Source: Treponema sp. (GTDB lineage: Bacteria; Spirochaetota; Spirochaetia; Treponematales; Breznakiellaceae). Taken from it: a stretch of DNA of 39,446 nucleotides. Below, piece by piece: positions 25,308-35,531 of the stretch (positions are counted from its first letter, which is position 1; every line of letters begins with the position of its first letter). Made by a program: the position numbers and the translations under genes. The notes beneath the pieces were generated by a model. It searched no databases and was not told the origin of the DNA. It worked only from the letters and a program-made list of their open reading frames with translations. The stretch lies in the NCBI GenBank assembly GCA_031259215.1, contig JAIRLU010000054.1:1-39446 (forward strand), read 5' to 3'.

Positions 25308-27380
25308 CTACGTACTGCTTTTTTTCCCTACGGCCCGTCGTTCTTGTATGACCTGCTTGAAAAGGGCATTGGCGTCAATTTTCTCATCAACTCCAAACTG
25401 GGGTATAATCCCTTCATCATTCACGCTCCGGAAGAGGGGTTCGTCATTATGCTCGTATGCCCAACTGTTGTAGCTATTGACCAAATGATCCAGCACGGTG
25501 GTAACCGCTAAGGTAAAGTATATCAGGGATGCGTTGTTTCTCTTCTTCGCCCCTAACAGCATATTGAGGCGCAGGGAAAGGGGATTAGATACCTGGAAAA
25601 CATAGGACTTCCAGGGGTTCTCGATCCCCTCGCAGCTACCTTCGCCTTCCGTCCATCCAGCCTTCTTGGTCACCAAGTCGATTTTAGCTGCTACAGTGCT
25701 AAGACAGTGACGCAATCTTCTCACCTCAGGATACACTGCGGTTATGCTACTTTTCTTAAAAGGGGAAGTTGATAAATTTTCAATTTTATAATAGGGAAGA
25801 TAATAAAGCCGCTTAATCCACTGCAATTCATTGTATATACGTTTCGCATAGGATGATGTCCTGGATTCTACCGAGGTATCTAAAAGGCGGCAATACTCTT
25901 GTAAACGGTTCAGGTATTCCTTGTTAAAGACAACTTCAAAGTCACGCCAATTCTCTAAGATATCTTCCATGATTTGCCCAATCGGCTCTGAAGACTCACC
26001 GGCTCCAAAAATCGTGCTAAAGGATACATACCGAAGTCCCGTAAACAACTCCTCTAAAATACGCATTAATATCACCACCTGCAGGAGCGGATCCCGAGGG
26101 GCAATCAGTTCATACCCTTTCCCTAAATCAAAAACTTTTGCAAAATACGCATAGAGATCAGGATACGTCGAGAGTTTATCCCAACCAGCCTTGGGAAACA
26201 GGGATTCCAGGATTCTCAGGCCCCGCTCAACCGCTTTTCGTTCCGATTCATCCTCTGCTTGCTGGGCCACGGCTTTATTATCCGTTTCCTGGGTATTTTC
26301 TGACTTCTCTTCTTGATGAGCTTCAGTGCTGTTTTCGTCACTTAGCTGAATATTGGGAAGAATGCGATCTTCCTCACTCACCCCGAGAAAAGCCATGATG
26401 CGATTTTTTCGTGCTGAAAAGAATTGCTCATAAGGTATCCATCTATCTGATACTAATTTCAGAAAGAGGGGATATAAGAGGTACTTGATATCCTTGCGTA
26501 TGATCGTATACGCGTCTAGGGCAGCACGAATAAGCTTCTGATACTTCTCCTTCGCTTCTATAGGATTTTCTATGTATAAAAACTTATACAACAACTTATA
26601 CGCTTCGGTAATATGAAAGTCTGTGGATAATTCTTCTAAGATAAAGAGGGGTCTATAAATATCCCGCACGATATCTGCACAATCAATGGTTCTAACATGC
26701 CGTGGATGGCTCTGTATTCGAGCCATGACATTGGTAATCCGTTCAATATTCCAATATCGAATGGTATCCAACACGGTGAATACAAATAAGGACATTTTTT
26801 TGAGCTGTTCGTTACGACGGAGATTATTCCGGGGAAACATGGTCCGGGTAGAAATCACCAAGAGTTCTATCTGTTTATAATATTCGTTCAGTCTTTGGGT
26901 AACAAACAAGGGACTTACCAAATCAGGAGCTTCCTTAAAGAAACTGAACATGGACACTAAGACCAGTCTAAGGGACTTTATATCAAATTCCGCTTGCGCC
27001 GCATATCGATCCATCTTGAGCCGCTCACTATAGCTTGCCTTAACCGGCACTTGCGGATCATCCCCGGTATCCGCTGCTTTATTGCCCACCTTTTTTTTTC
27101 TGGTACTTTCGTTAACCGCCTTGGGCGCGGAAACTGATTCTACCCGTGCTCTTTGACTTTGGGAAGTATCGCTCCGAGTATTCGATGATCCAGAATGAAT
27201 ACGGGGGGATCCAGACCTTCTCGGGACGCTTACCTTCGGGTTCGAGGACTTTTCAGTCCCCACTTCTCCACCCAGCATTTTAGCCAGCCGTTTGGCTTCC
27301 TGTTCATCAATAACCCCTAATTTGTCCCGGACCCGGTCTAATTCACCTGGAGCGTATATTGCCTTGTTTTGCTTTGCCAT
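25308..27380 (-). CDS. Uncharacterised, probably spirochaete-restricted large protein (possibly DUF5312-like)
   Basis: Single 690-aa ORF with a low-complexity Ser/Arg-rich N-terminal linker and a long helical-looking C-terminal part. The DUF suggestion is from memory only. Confidence 0.6.
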   Translation of the reverse strand: MAKQNKAIYAPGELDRVRDKLGVIDEQEAKRLAKMLGGEVGTEKSSNPKVSVPRRSGSPRIHSGSSNTRSDTSQSQRARVESVSAPKAVNESTRKKKVGNKAADTGDDPQVPVKASYSERLKMDRYAAQAEFDIKSLRLVLVSMFSFFKEAPDLVSPLFVTQRLNEYYKQIELLVISTRTMFPRNNLRRNEQLKKMSLFVFTVLDTIRYWNIERITNVMARIQSHPRHVRTIDCADIVRDIYRPLFILEELSTDFHITEAYKLLYKFLYIENPIEAKEKYQKLIRAALDAYTIIRKDIKYLLYPLFLKLVSDRWIPYEQFFSARKNRIMAFLGVSEEDRILPNIQLSDENSTEAHQEEKSENTQETDNKAVAQQAEDESERKAVERGLRILESLFPKAGWDKLSTYPDLYAYFAKVFDLGKGYELIAPRDPLLQVVILMRILEELFTGLRYVSFSTIFGAGESSEPIGQIMEDILENWRDFEVVFNKEYLNRLQEYCRLLDTSVESRTSSYAKRIYNELQWIKRLYYLPYYKIENLSTSPFKKSSITAVYPEVRRLRHCLSTVAAKIDLVTKKAGWTEGEGSCEGIENPWKSYVFQVSNPLSLRLNMLLGAKKRNNASLIYFTLAVTTVLDHLVNSYNSWAYEHNDEPLFRSVNDEGIIPQFGVDEKIDANALFKQVIQERRAVGKKSST

Positions 27381-27447
27381 ACCTTTAAGTATACCACCTT
27401 CTTTACATTTTGAAAATCCAGTTTAACCCTATTTACCCCTTTAACGC

Positions 27448-28497
27448 CTATACCCGCAGGTATAGGTGCTCTCCTAAACCCCAGAGATTCCGCACGTGAA
27501 TCGGTTTCCCCTCACCGTCCAGTACCATGCCGTTATAATACCCCAAGGGAGTATCATACTCGGTCTTGGTTATCACCATATTAAGTCCGCTACGGATCGA
27601 TTCCCGAGGAGTAAAAACCAGATCCACCATCCCCTCCATATCCTGGATTATCCAATCCGATTGGATCCCCTCCTGCATGGTAATATGCACCGGCGGCAGC
27701 GGGCTTAACTGTCCATCCACCCAGAGGGCATTTTCATTATTTTTAAACGTCTCTTTTGCCTGATTTTCCGCGACACTGAAACCAAAGCTGCGGTTTTCAG
27801 TATCAAACCCAAAGCCGGTACACCACACCGAACACATCCGGTAGGGATAATACCCCTTAAAATCACCAAAAAAACCCAAGGTCTTGGCAGGATCCAAAGC
27901 GATGTGCCGGCCTCCGAATACCATGTCTCCCCTGACAGGCGCAAGAACCTTATACGCATACATGCACCGCCGTTCGGTAAAGAGGAGATTCACCCCCATA
28001 GGAGTAACCTTGTTTCTATCCACATCGTACTCTACATGGGCAGTAAAGGAAGGACGTTTACGGGTCGCCTCAATATCCAGATCTACCCGGATGGTCCCTG
28101 CATCAAGCCAGTCATGGATACGGAAAAAAAACCCATAAGACCGGCTATCAATAGAAGCATTGGAAAGGGTTCGGGGCATCCGCCACCCGCTCAAGGGCAT
28201 GATCTTTCTGAACCGCAGCCGTTCTTGGGTATTTTTATCGTATAAAAAGACCTGGGCCCACCGGTACCATTTAACATTACAGAGCATCGCTTCAAGATAA
28301 AACCGATCATCCTGAATGACAAAAGACTCCCATTCTTTAATGCGAGAATCCAGCATCCATCGAGGCAAAGGCCATGAAAAAGGCCGTTGTATGGCCATGA
28401 GATCCACCTCATCAAAGGCCTCGGTCCAGGTTCCCTGAAGGGGTTTTCCCTCTTTAATGGGACTGGTCCTCTTGGGCTGTATTTCCCTTATATACAT
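27448..28497 (-). CDS. DUF2804-like protein
   Basis: GKPLQGTWTEAFDEVDLMAIQRPFSWPLPRWMLDSRIKEWESFVIQDDRFYLEAMLCNVKWYRWAQVFLYDK..., consistent with my recollection of the family. Confidence 0.6.
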   Translation of the reverse strand: MYIREIQPKRTSPIKEGKPLQGTWTEAFDEVDLMAIQRPFSWPLPRWMLDSRIKEWESFVIQDDRFYLEAMLCNVKWYRWAQVFLYDKNTQERLRFRKIMPLSGWRMPRTLSNASIDSRSYGFFFRIHDWLDAGTIRVDLDIEATRKRPSFTAHVEYDVDRNKVTPMGVNLLFTERRCMYAYKVLAPVRGDMVFGGRHIALDPAKTLGFFGDFKGYYPYRMCSVWCTGFGFDTENRSFGFSVAENQAKETFKNNENALWVDGQLSPLPPVHITMQEGIQSDWIIQDMEGMVDLVFTPRESIRSGLNMVITKTEYDTPLGYYNGMVLDGEGKPIHVRNLWGLGEHLYLRV

Positions 28498-28756
28498 ATA
28501 CTTCTTCTACTGCTTCGAAGGTAGCATACTTTTTTTGCCAAGTATACCCATCTGGGCTAGGACCGAGGCATCGAAGAATTTTAGAGGTACCCAGGATAAA
28601 CCCGGAACAGCATGACCTGTTGGCCTTATCGGGCTGAAGCACCCCTGGTGAGGGGGCCATTCCTGTGGAAGGAGCCGGCTCTGGGGGAGGGGCATCTCGA
28701 CCCCCGCTCCCGGAAGTTTTCTATGCCTTTATCCTACGGAGAGCAGAAACCTATGA

Positions 28757-29635
28757 TTAGACCGACTTCCCCTTCTTCTCAATACCGCAGGATAGGGTAT
28801 AGAGGACTAAGGCCAGGGCTGCTGGGACGCCTAAGAGGGCCGTAGCAGGAAGTCCTCCCCAGCCTTGCATACCCAAGCCCATATATTCGGCTAAGGCAAA
28901 TACCAAGGCGGCCAGCATGGTTCCTCCCACACGGCGGAAACCCAGGTATACCCCGGCTAAGGCTATCCAGCCCCGTCCAGCCACACCCCCCGGGGCATAG
29001 ACCCCTACCCTAAAGGTCAGGGCTGCACCGGCTAAGGCGGCAAGAAAAGTCGCCGCAGCCCAGGCCCCTGCGTGGTATCGGTCGGGGCGAATCCCCCGTT
29101 CCTGAGCCGCCTCTGGGGAAGCCCCCGCGGCCCGTAAGCGCAAGCCCAGGGAACTTCGGCTGATGATGAGGCTGGCAATGACGCTGCTCACCCAGGCCAC
29201 ATACACAAAGGGAAGCTGCCCTGAAAGCAGAACTCCCAAAACCGGGATATCCTCCACCAGAGGAAGCGATACCGGACCAGGTATGGATATGCCGGAATTC
29301 CGTAAAACTCCCTTGGTACCAAACCAGGTAATAGAAAGCGCATCGGTGATACCTCCGGCAGCGAGATTCAGGGCAAGCCCTACAATAAAGGGATTGGCTC
29401 CAGTAAACCTGACAAACCGAGCCAAGGCCCAGCCGCAGAGGGCCGCCGTCAGGGCGGTGATACCGGAACCCAAGAAAACCGACCCCGTCTGGATCGCGAT
29501 AATCCAGGCAAAGAAAGCCCCTAAGGTCATAAAGCCTTCGATGAATATCCCCAGGGCCCCGGATAACTCGGTACATAGGGCACCTAAACTTGCCAGCATG
29601 AGCGGGGCAGCTACGGTACATATACTGGAAATCAT
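28757..29635 (-). CDS. rfuD: Riboflavin ABC transporter permease
   Basis: BMP-type permease (ALCTELSGALGIFIEGFMTLGAF), last gene of the FMN-riboswitch operon; 4-bp overlap with rfuC. Confidence 0.82.
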   Translation of the reverse strand: MISSICTVAAPLMLASLGALCTELSGALGIFIEGFMTLGAFFAWIIAIQTGSVFLGSGITALTAALCGWALARFVRFTGANPFIVGLALNLAAGGITDALSITWFGTKGVLRNSGISIPGPVSLPLVEDIPVLGVLLSGQLPFVYVAWVSSVIASLIISRSSLGLRLRAAGASPEAAQERGIRPDRYHAGAWAAATFLAALAGAALTFRVGVYAPGGVAGRGWIALAGVYLGFRRVGGTMLAALVFALAEYMGLGMQGWGGLPATALLGVPAALALVLYTLSCGIEKKGKSV

Positions 29636-30693
29636 ACCGAGGTCCTGCGCTTTACGAGAGGAGGGGTAACCCGAACCGTGGCGAGGAGCAACACCAGGGC
29701 CTGAATGAATGCGGCCGTTTCAAAGTTGAGTCCCGTGGCCAACAGCGCGGCATCAGAACCGGCCTTGAGGGCGCCGTAGACTAAGGCCGCAGGGATCAAC
29801 GCCAGGGGGCGGTTCCGGGCAATGAGGGCCACCGCGATGGAGGACCAGCCCAGGCCACCGGGAAAGCCCAGGTGGCAACGACCGTAGGTTCCTGCCACCG
29901 CAAAAAAACCGGTAAGCCCCCCCAAGGCTCCTGCAATACTCATGGCCGGTATCCAGTAGGCCTCTGGCTCAATACCGCCATACCGGGCAAAAGCCGGGGC
30001 TGCGCCGGCGATGTTAAACCGATATCCCCAGATGGTCCTATTGATAAAAAGGTGCCCCGCCATGATGAGGAGCAGGGCGAACATGAAGGAAATCGAGAGG
30101 CTTGAGGGAGGCAAGAGGCGAAGGAGTAGCCCCTGTTCAGCGATGGGCGCCATGGCCAAGAGATTTCCCTTTGGATCCCGTAAGGGCCCTGCAATGAGGT
30201 AATCCACTACGGGCGTAATGGCCTGGGTAAGCAGGAAGGAGCTGATAAGCTCATGGGCGCCAAACCCCTTCTTGAGGAGACCTGCCAGAGCCCCCAAAGC
30301 ACCTCCGATGGCCAAAGCCATAAGCCCTGCAAGGCCCAAGGCTCCCCATCCCAGGAAACCCTCCCCTTTGAGCAGTACCATGGATGCGACCAAACCCCCA
30401 AGATAAATCTGACCTTCCCCTCCTAGATTGAAACAGCCTCCCCGGAATGCGATGGTCATGCCCAAAGACGCGGTGAGCAAGAGCCCTATATAATCCAGGG
30501 TATTTCCCAGAAACCAAGGGGATGACCAGGGACCCAGGAAAAAGGCGCGGATGGTTTTTGCGGGAACCGGTGCATTGAACCCCATGATGAGTAGGATCAA
30601 GAGGATCGCCCCCCCCAGGGCAATCAAGGCCCCAAAAACCGGTCCGGGGATGAGTAGCCGGTATCCCTTTGGGGGTGGCTCATACTGCCTCAT
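29632..30693 (-). CDS. rfuC: Riboflavin ABC transporter permease
   Basis: GMTIAFRGGCFNLGGEGQIYLGGLVASM, typical of BMP-type permeases; start MRQYEPPPKG at 30693. Confidence 0.82.
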   Translation of the reverse strand: MRQYEPPPKGYRLLIPGPVFGALIALGGAILLILLIMGFNAPVPAKTIRAFFLGPWSSPWFLGNTLDYIGLLLTASLGMTIAFRGGCFNLGGEGQIYLGGLVASMVLLKGEGFLGWGALGLAGLMALAIGGALGALAGLLKKGFGAHELISSFLLTQAITPVVDYLIAGPLRDPKGNLLAMAPIAEQGLLLRLLPPSSLSISFMFALLLIMAGHLFINRTIWGYRFNIAGAAPAFARYGGIEPEAYWIPAMSIAGALGGLTGFFAVAGTYGRCHLGFPGGLGWSSIAVALIARNRPLALIPAALVYGALKAGSDAALLATGLNFETAAFIQALVLLLATVRVTPPLVKRRTSV

Positions 30694-32341
30694 GGACTGA
30701 GCCCTCCTGAATACTACCCACCATGGCCTGGCCAATGCGTGTTTTGTATACATCCATAGGCAGGATTCCCTTGTTACAGGGATCCAGGGTAATGTGTGCA
30801 GAAAATGCACCGTTCCGTACTACCAAAATGGTATCCGATACGGCTACCAACTCCTCCACATCGGAGGAAAAGAGGAGCACCCCCCTCCCAGGTTTAACAT
30901 ACCGGCGCAGTTCCTCTCTCAGGCGTTCCCGGTTTTTTCGATCCAAACCCCAGCCCGGTTCTGCCAAAATAAGGAGGGAGGTCTTTTCCGCCAATTCCCG
31001 GGCCAGTAGGATCCGCTGCAGCATACCCCCGGAAAAAGCATGGGCTCTGGTTTTAAAAGACCCTGCAACCTGGGCCTGGCCCATGATGCGGGCAGCCCAA
31101 GAATCGAGAAACCCTTGTTCCATAATGCCCCATTTTCCCAAAAGCCCCTTTCGGGAACGGGGATGGGCGTGAATGATAATGCTGTCTTGCAGGGGCAGTT
31201 GGGGAGCTAGGGCGCTGCCGGTTCTGTCTGCACTCAAGTAGGCCCCTCCAGCCTCACGGAAGGTATGGATCCCCTTCCCCGCCAGTTCCCGGCCGTGGAG
31301 CCTTATGGTTCCCCCGGAGGGCGTAAGAAAGCCACTCAAGGCTAATTCCAGGGTTTCAAGCCCACTGTCCCGAACTCCGGCAATTCCAAGGATGGTACCT
31401 GGAGAGAGTTTTAAGTCGATCTGTCGTATGAAGGGTCTCCCCGGGACTTCTACAGAAAGCCCTTGCACGACCAGAAGGGGTTCTGAGGATATTCCCCTAC
31501 GAGGAGGAGGCAGCGATCGGGTATGGGAACTATCCGCACCGAGAGTCCTGTCCTTTACCGGCCTGCTTTCCTTATGAGGATCGATACCGAACATAAGCGC
31601 CTGTACGGTTTCATTCTGCAGGGACCGGGCGGATTGGCTCGCCTGGGTTTTTCCCTTCCGCAAAACCGTTACCCGGTCGGCAATCGCCATGGTTTCTTCC
31701 AGTTTATGCGAGATGAGCGCCAACCCTTTTCCTTCTGTTCTGAGTAGCCTAAAAAGCGCAAAAAGCCCTTCGGTTTCTCTGAGGGTAAGGACCGCAGTGG
31801 GTTCGTCGAAGATGAGGTACTGGGCCTGCCGGAGCAAGAGGGCCAGGACCGCGGTTTTCTGCCGCTGGCTTACGGTGAGATCCCTGGTATCCCGCTCAAG
31901 GGGCAGTTCAAAACCCCAGCGCTCTGAAAGGTCCCGGACCTGATTACGGGCCTTTCGAGGGTGCAAAAACCCAGGGAACCCTGGTTCTGCACCGAGTATA
32001 CACGCTTCCCAGACCCTAAACCCCGGGGTTACATGGGGATGCTGACGGACCATACCGATACCCACGGCCAAGGCATCGGCAGGGCTTGTAAAGCGCTGGG
32101 CCTTCATATCTACCCATATCCTACCGGCAGTGGGGGCCATATATCCCGCCATGATGTGCATCAGGGTGGATTTCCCTGCACCGTTTTCTCCGAGGAGGGC
32201 GTGTATCTCAGCCCTGTGGAGATCAAAATCGGTAGTATCCAGGGCATGAACCCCATTAACAGGAAAATATTTCTGTATACCCTGCAACTGTACACCTGTT
32301 CCCGGTACCCCTTGTAAGGGTATCGCCCTTGTACATACCAT
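30680..32341 (-). CDS. rfuB: Riboflavin ABC transporter ATP-binding protein (tandem NBDs)
   Basis: First NBD GENGAGKSTLMHIMAGY; second NBD with FSGGMLQRILLAREL; YufO/RfuB architecture. Confidence 0.87.
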   Translation of the reverse strand: MVCTRAIPLQGVPGTGVQLQGIQKYFPVNGVHALDTTDFDLHRAEIHALLGENGAGKSTLMHIMAGYMAPTAGRIWVDMKAQRFTSPADALAVGIGMVRQHPHVTPGFRVWEACILGAEPGFPGFLHPRKARNQVRDLSERWGFELPLERDTRDLTVSQRQKTAVLALLLRQAQYLIFDEPTAVLTLRETEGLFALFRLLRTEGKGLALISHKLEETMAIADRVTVLRKGKTQASQSARSLQNETVQALMFGIDPHKESRPVKDRTLGADSSHTRSLPPPRRGISSEPLLVVQGLSVEVPGRPFIRQIDLKLSPGTILGIAGVRDSGLETLELALSGFLTPSGGTIRLHGRELAGKGIHTFREAGGAYLSADRTGSALAPQLPLQDSIIIHAHPRSRKGLLGKWGIMEQGFLDSWAARIMGQAQVAGSFKTRAHAFSGGMLQRILLARELAEKTSLLILAEPGWGLDRKNRERLREELRRYVKPGRGVLLFSSDVEELVAVSDTILVVRNGAFSAHITLDPCNKGILPMDVYKTRIGQAMVGSIQEGSVHEAV

Positions 32342-32348
32342 GAACGCC

Positions 32349-33434
32349 TCATTCCTCCAACTGCAAGACCCCTGAACGGATCTGTTCTATCAAGATCCGC
32401 TGCTTTTCCCGGATAGGGGCGCTTACGGAAGCCTGATAATCTGAATCCGCCTCAATAAAATCAACGTATCCTTCGGCGACTCCTAAAAGCTCCGCCTTAC
32501 CAAAGGGAAGGGTGCCATCCAAGAACCGGATGGTTTGTTCATAGGCAGCCTTATCTTGGTACACTACCGCGCTACCTACCACCGTACCAGGCCGTACCCC
32601 GTAGCCGTTAGTATCAAACCAGACCACTTTGGCCCCGGCTTCAAAGGCCGCCTGAACCACCCCCTCGTTGGCTCCTCCGGCAATCGTGAGGATTACCTTT
32701 ACCCCTCCCCGTATCATGTCCGCGGCAAGCTCCGCACCTTTACCCGCATCAAACCAGTTCCCCACTACTCGAAAATCTACGGTACACTTCGGATCTACCT
32801 GCTGCGCTCCCTCCCGGTACCCTGGCAGTATCACCTCGTTCATGGCAGGGTATTCCTGACCTGCCACTAAGCCAACCCGAATGCCCGGACTGCTTTCGTG
32901 CCCGGCTTCTTTTGCCACCAGGGCCGCGATATGCCCCGCCATATATGCCTGTTCCCGTTGCTTATACCGCAGGGTGTAGATCTGGGGGTTTCCTGTAAGC
33001 GCTCCATCCAAAAGGAGAAACCGCTGTTTTGGAAATTTGGCGGATACTGAAGCGGCAATGGCAGGAAGGGATGGATTTGAAGATACGATAAGATCGTAGC
33101 TCCCTGAGGCTGCCAAGGCAGTGATCCGACTTTCCCATTCGGCTTGGTTAAACCCACCTTCAATAACCGTAACGGTAATCTTGCGCTGGGAGGTACTTTT
33201 TTCTGCAGCCCCCTGTTTGACCCCTTCTGCCAACATCTCATAGATGGGACTTCCCGACATGACTCCAGGAATGAATACCGCGATAGAAGGATGGAGTCCC
33301 CGGTCTCCGGATCCTTTTGTGGATGCATCGTTGCTTCCCAGGCCAAACCCCTTGCTACCGCCAACCCATAGCAGCAGCGAAAAAACCAGCATGATTCGCG
33401 GCATACCCCGGTATTTCCACGCGTGTTGTTTCAT
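32349..33434 (-). CDS. rfuA: BMP-family riboflavin-binding protein
   Basis: Signal-like N-terminus, IAVFIPGVMSGSPIYEMLAEGVKQGA, YDLIVSSNPSLPAIAASV; GGAGGG RBS before ATG at 33434. Confidence 0.85.
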   Translation of the reverse strand: MKQHAWKYRGMPRIMLVFSLLLWVGGSKGFGLGSNDASTKGSGDRGLHPSIAVFIPGVMSGSPIYEMLAEGVKQGAAEKSTSQRKITVTVIEGGFNQAEWESRITALAASGSYDLIVSSNPSLPAIAASVSAKFPKQRFLLLDGALTGNPQIYTLRYKQREQAYMAGHIAALVAKEAGHESSPGIRVGLVAGQEYPAMNEVILPGYREGAQQVDPKCTVDFRVVGNWFDAGKGAELAADMIRGGVKVILTIAGGANEGVVQAAFEAGAKVVWFDTNGYGVRPGTVVGSAVVYQDKAAYEQTIRFLDGTLPFGKAELLGVAEGYVDFIEADSDYQASVSAPIREKQRILIEQIRSGVLQLEE

Positions 33435-33465
33435 AAAAACTTCCCTCCGGTTACTTAGGGGTAAT

Positions 33466-33490
33466 AAAAAACCCCGGATGAAATCCAGGG
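33466..33490 (-). terminator. Intrinsic terminator between FMN riboswitch and rfuA
   Basis: Minus strand CCCTGGAT TTC ATCCGGGG TTTTTT (8-bp stem plus T-run). Confidence 0.75.
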
Positions 33491-33549
33491 TATAGGTGAA
33501 GAGGCAAGGCTTCCGAAACCTTCTCATGGTTCATGGGAATCACGAAAGC

Positions 33550-33716
33550 TCAATTTTCTTCCATCCGGACTATACCGTCGGCACCGGAATCTCACCGGTT
33601 CAGTTTAGGGTTTCTCTTTTTCCGTAAAAACCCTAAAGTCGCGGGCTATACCGCCGGTTGGGATTGGTACTCTACCATCGCAATGGTATGCACGCACCCG
33701 ACCCTGAAAATCGTAC
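33550..33716 (-). ncRNA. FMN riboswitch (RFN element)
   Basis: Minus strand contains CAGGGTCGGGTG...ACCGGCGGTATAGCCCGCGAC...GAACCGGTGAGATTCCGGTGCCGACGGTATAGTCCGGATGGAAGAAAA, the conserved RFN blocks. Confidence 0.95.
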
Positions 33717-33896
33717 CTTCAAGATACTCCATTTACTACGGTGAAGTCAAGGAAGGATCCAGGTATGTCCAGAATCGATAGACGGGTCTCCCTCAAAGGA
33801 GCATAGACCCTCCCCTCTTGTTTCTGGGGGGTTCCCCTTGTAATCTTCCCGTATCCGATTTTCTTTTATAGAAGTATATTTTATGGAGGATTTTTC

Positions 33897-34676
33897 ATGG
33901 AGAATTTTTTAATTAATACCTTTGAACCACAAGAGGGTCTGTGGTACTGTTGGAACGTGAACGGCGCCTTGGGGTACCTGAAAAAAGAAGGATCCCTCTG
34001 GCAAACCGCTTTTCAGGTAGTGCTCTTTAAGGACATGACCGATGATTTCTACGGACCCTACGAGGCGGTTCCCCCAAAAGCGCTTCCCCGCTCGGTTATG
34101 GTAGGACCGGGAACCGGCCTTACCCTGCACCCGATGGTGAGTGAAAGACCCTACTTACTACCCATGCAGGAGAAGATCTGCCTGGTTCCCGCTGCAGAAG
34201 TTCGTTTGACCCTGCTGTTTCCGCCGGTGTTGTCCTTTGAGACGGTGGATAATCAGCGGATAGCTGCCTTCACGCCCTTCACCTGCTCGGAAGCCTGGTT
34301 TGGGGATGATACTGCATCGGGGATGCTCTGCATCTCCCTCCCAGCCCATTGCATCATCTGGGATCATGAGGCGGCCTGCACCGCCCCCCCCGCTTTGATC
34401 CGTTGCCCCTTGGTAATCCGGAACCGTTCCAAAACACCGCTTGAATTGGACCGCTTGGCTATTTATACTGAACCTTTGAGCATTTATGAACATGAGGGCA
34501 GCTTATGGTCCGATACGGTAGCTTTGGATTCCATCGTCGGGGGGAATATCGAAATGAATGTGCTCCCAGAGACACCCGAATCATACCGGAAGATCCGCGT
34601 AGCTGCACGGAACGGCATGAGAGATATACTCATCCGTCAAGGCGCGGACTTCATAAAGAACATAACCAGTCTGTAG
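33897..34676 (+). CDS. DUF432-like conserved protein
   Basis: Single 259-aa ORF immediately upstream of mscS; family suggestion from memory and gene context. Confidence 0.5.
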   Translation: MENFLINTFEPQEGLWYCWNVNGALGYLKKEGSLWQTAFQVVLFKDMTDDFYGPYEAVPPKALPRSVMVGPGTGLTLHPMVSERPYLLPMQEKICLVPAAEVRLTLLFPPVLSFETVDNQRIAAFTPFTCSEAWFGDDTASGMLCISLPAHCIIWDHEAACTAPPALIRCPLVIRNRSKTPLELDRLAIYTEPLSIYEHEGSLWSDTVALDSIVGGNIEMNVLPETPESYRKIRVAARNGMRDILIRQGADFIKNITSL

Positions 34677-34686
34677 GGAGCCATAC

Positions 34687-35517
34687 ATGGATACTACCAT
34701 TCTTTCAGAAGCGGTAACGCAGTTTTCCGAGGAAACCAAGCCTTTGGATCTCATCGTCAGGATCATGCAAACCCTGGTCATGGTTCTCATCATCCTCATC
34801 GTGTTTAACCTGATCCAGTTCATTCTGGGGAAGGTCCTCAAGGGCAGGATCAGCGAACAACGCACGTTCATAGTCAAGAAGGGCATCCGGTACACCGGGC
34901 TGGTCATGGCAGTCCTCTTTGTCTTTAAAACTATGGGTATTGATACTTCAGCTATCCTGGGAGCAGCAGGAGTTGCAGGAATTGTCTTTGGGTTTGCCGC
35001 GCAGACCTCCATGTCCAGTTTTATTTCAGGACTGTTCATCCTCTCGGAACGTCCTTTCCAGGTGGGGGATGCCATTACCGTGAATACCATCACCGGGATC
35101 GTCATGTCTATGGACCTGCTTTCCGTGAAGATCCGTACCTACGATAATCTTTTCGTCCGTATTCCCAACGAAACCATCATCAAAAGCAACCTGATAACCG
35201 TTACCCGGTTTCCCATACGGCGGATGGATCTCAGCCTCACCGTACCCTATGCGGAAAACCTGGAACGGGTTCGGGACGTCCTTTTGGATGTAGCAGCTCA
35301 GAACATCTACTGTCTTGACAACCCCCCTCCCCTTTTCGGGATAGATAAATTCGACCGGACCGGGGTGGTTTTGCTCTTTGGGGTGTGGTTTGAGAAGACC
35401 AACTATTGGAACATCAGGAATTCGATACTTATAGGCATTAAACAGCGGTTTGAACAGGAACATATTGAAATCCCTTATCAAAAGATTGATATTTGTATTA
35501 AGCAAGATGTTTCGTAA
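34687..35517 (+). CDS. MscS-family mechanosensitive channel
   Basis: [43 protein letters not shown]. Confidence 0.9.
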   Translation: MDTTILSEAVTQFSEETKPLDLIVRIMQTLVMVLIILIVFNLIQFILGKVLKGRISEQRTFIVKKGIRYTGLVMAVLFVFKTMGIDTSAILGAAGVAGIVFGFAAQTSMSSFISGLFILSERPFQVGDAITVNTITGIVMSMDLLSVKIRTYDNLFVRIPNETIIKSNLITVTRFPIRRMDLSLTVPYAENLERVRDVLLDVAAQNIYCLDNPPPLFGIDKFDRTGVVLLFGVWFEKTNYWNIRNSILIGIKQRFEQEHIEIPYQKIDICIKQDVS

Positions 35518-35531
35518 TAAGGAGGGATTGG

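Noticed and set aside
28757-33434. Annotation of the BMP-type transporter as a nucleoside importer
   Set aside because: The upstream FMN riboswitch and terminator favour riboflavin uptake (Rfu).
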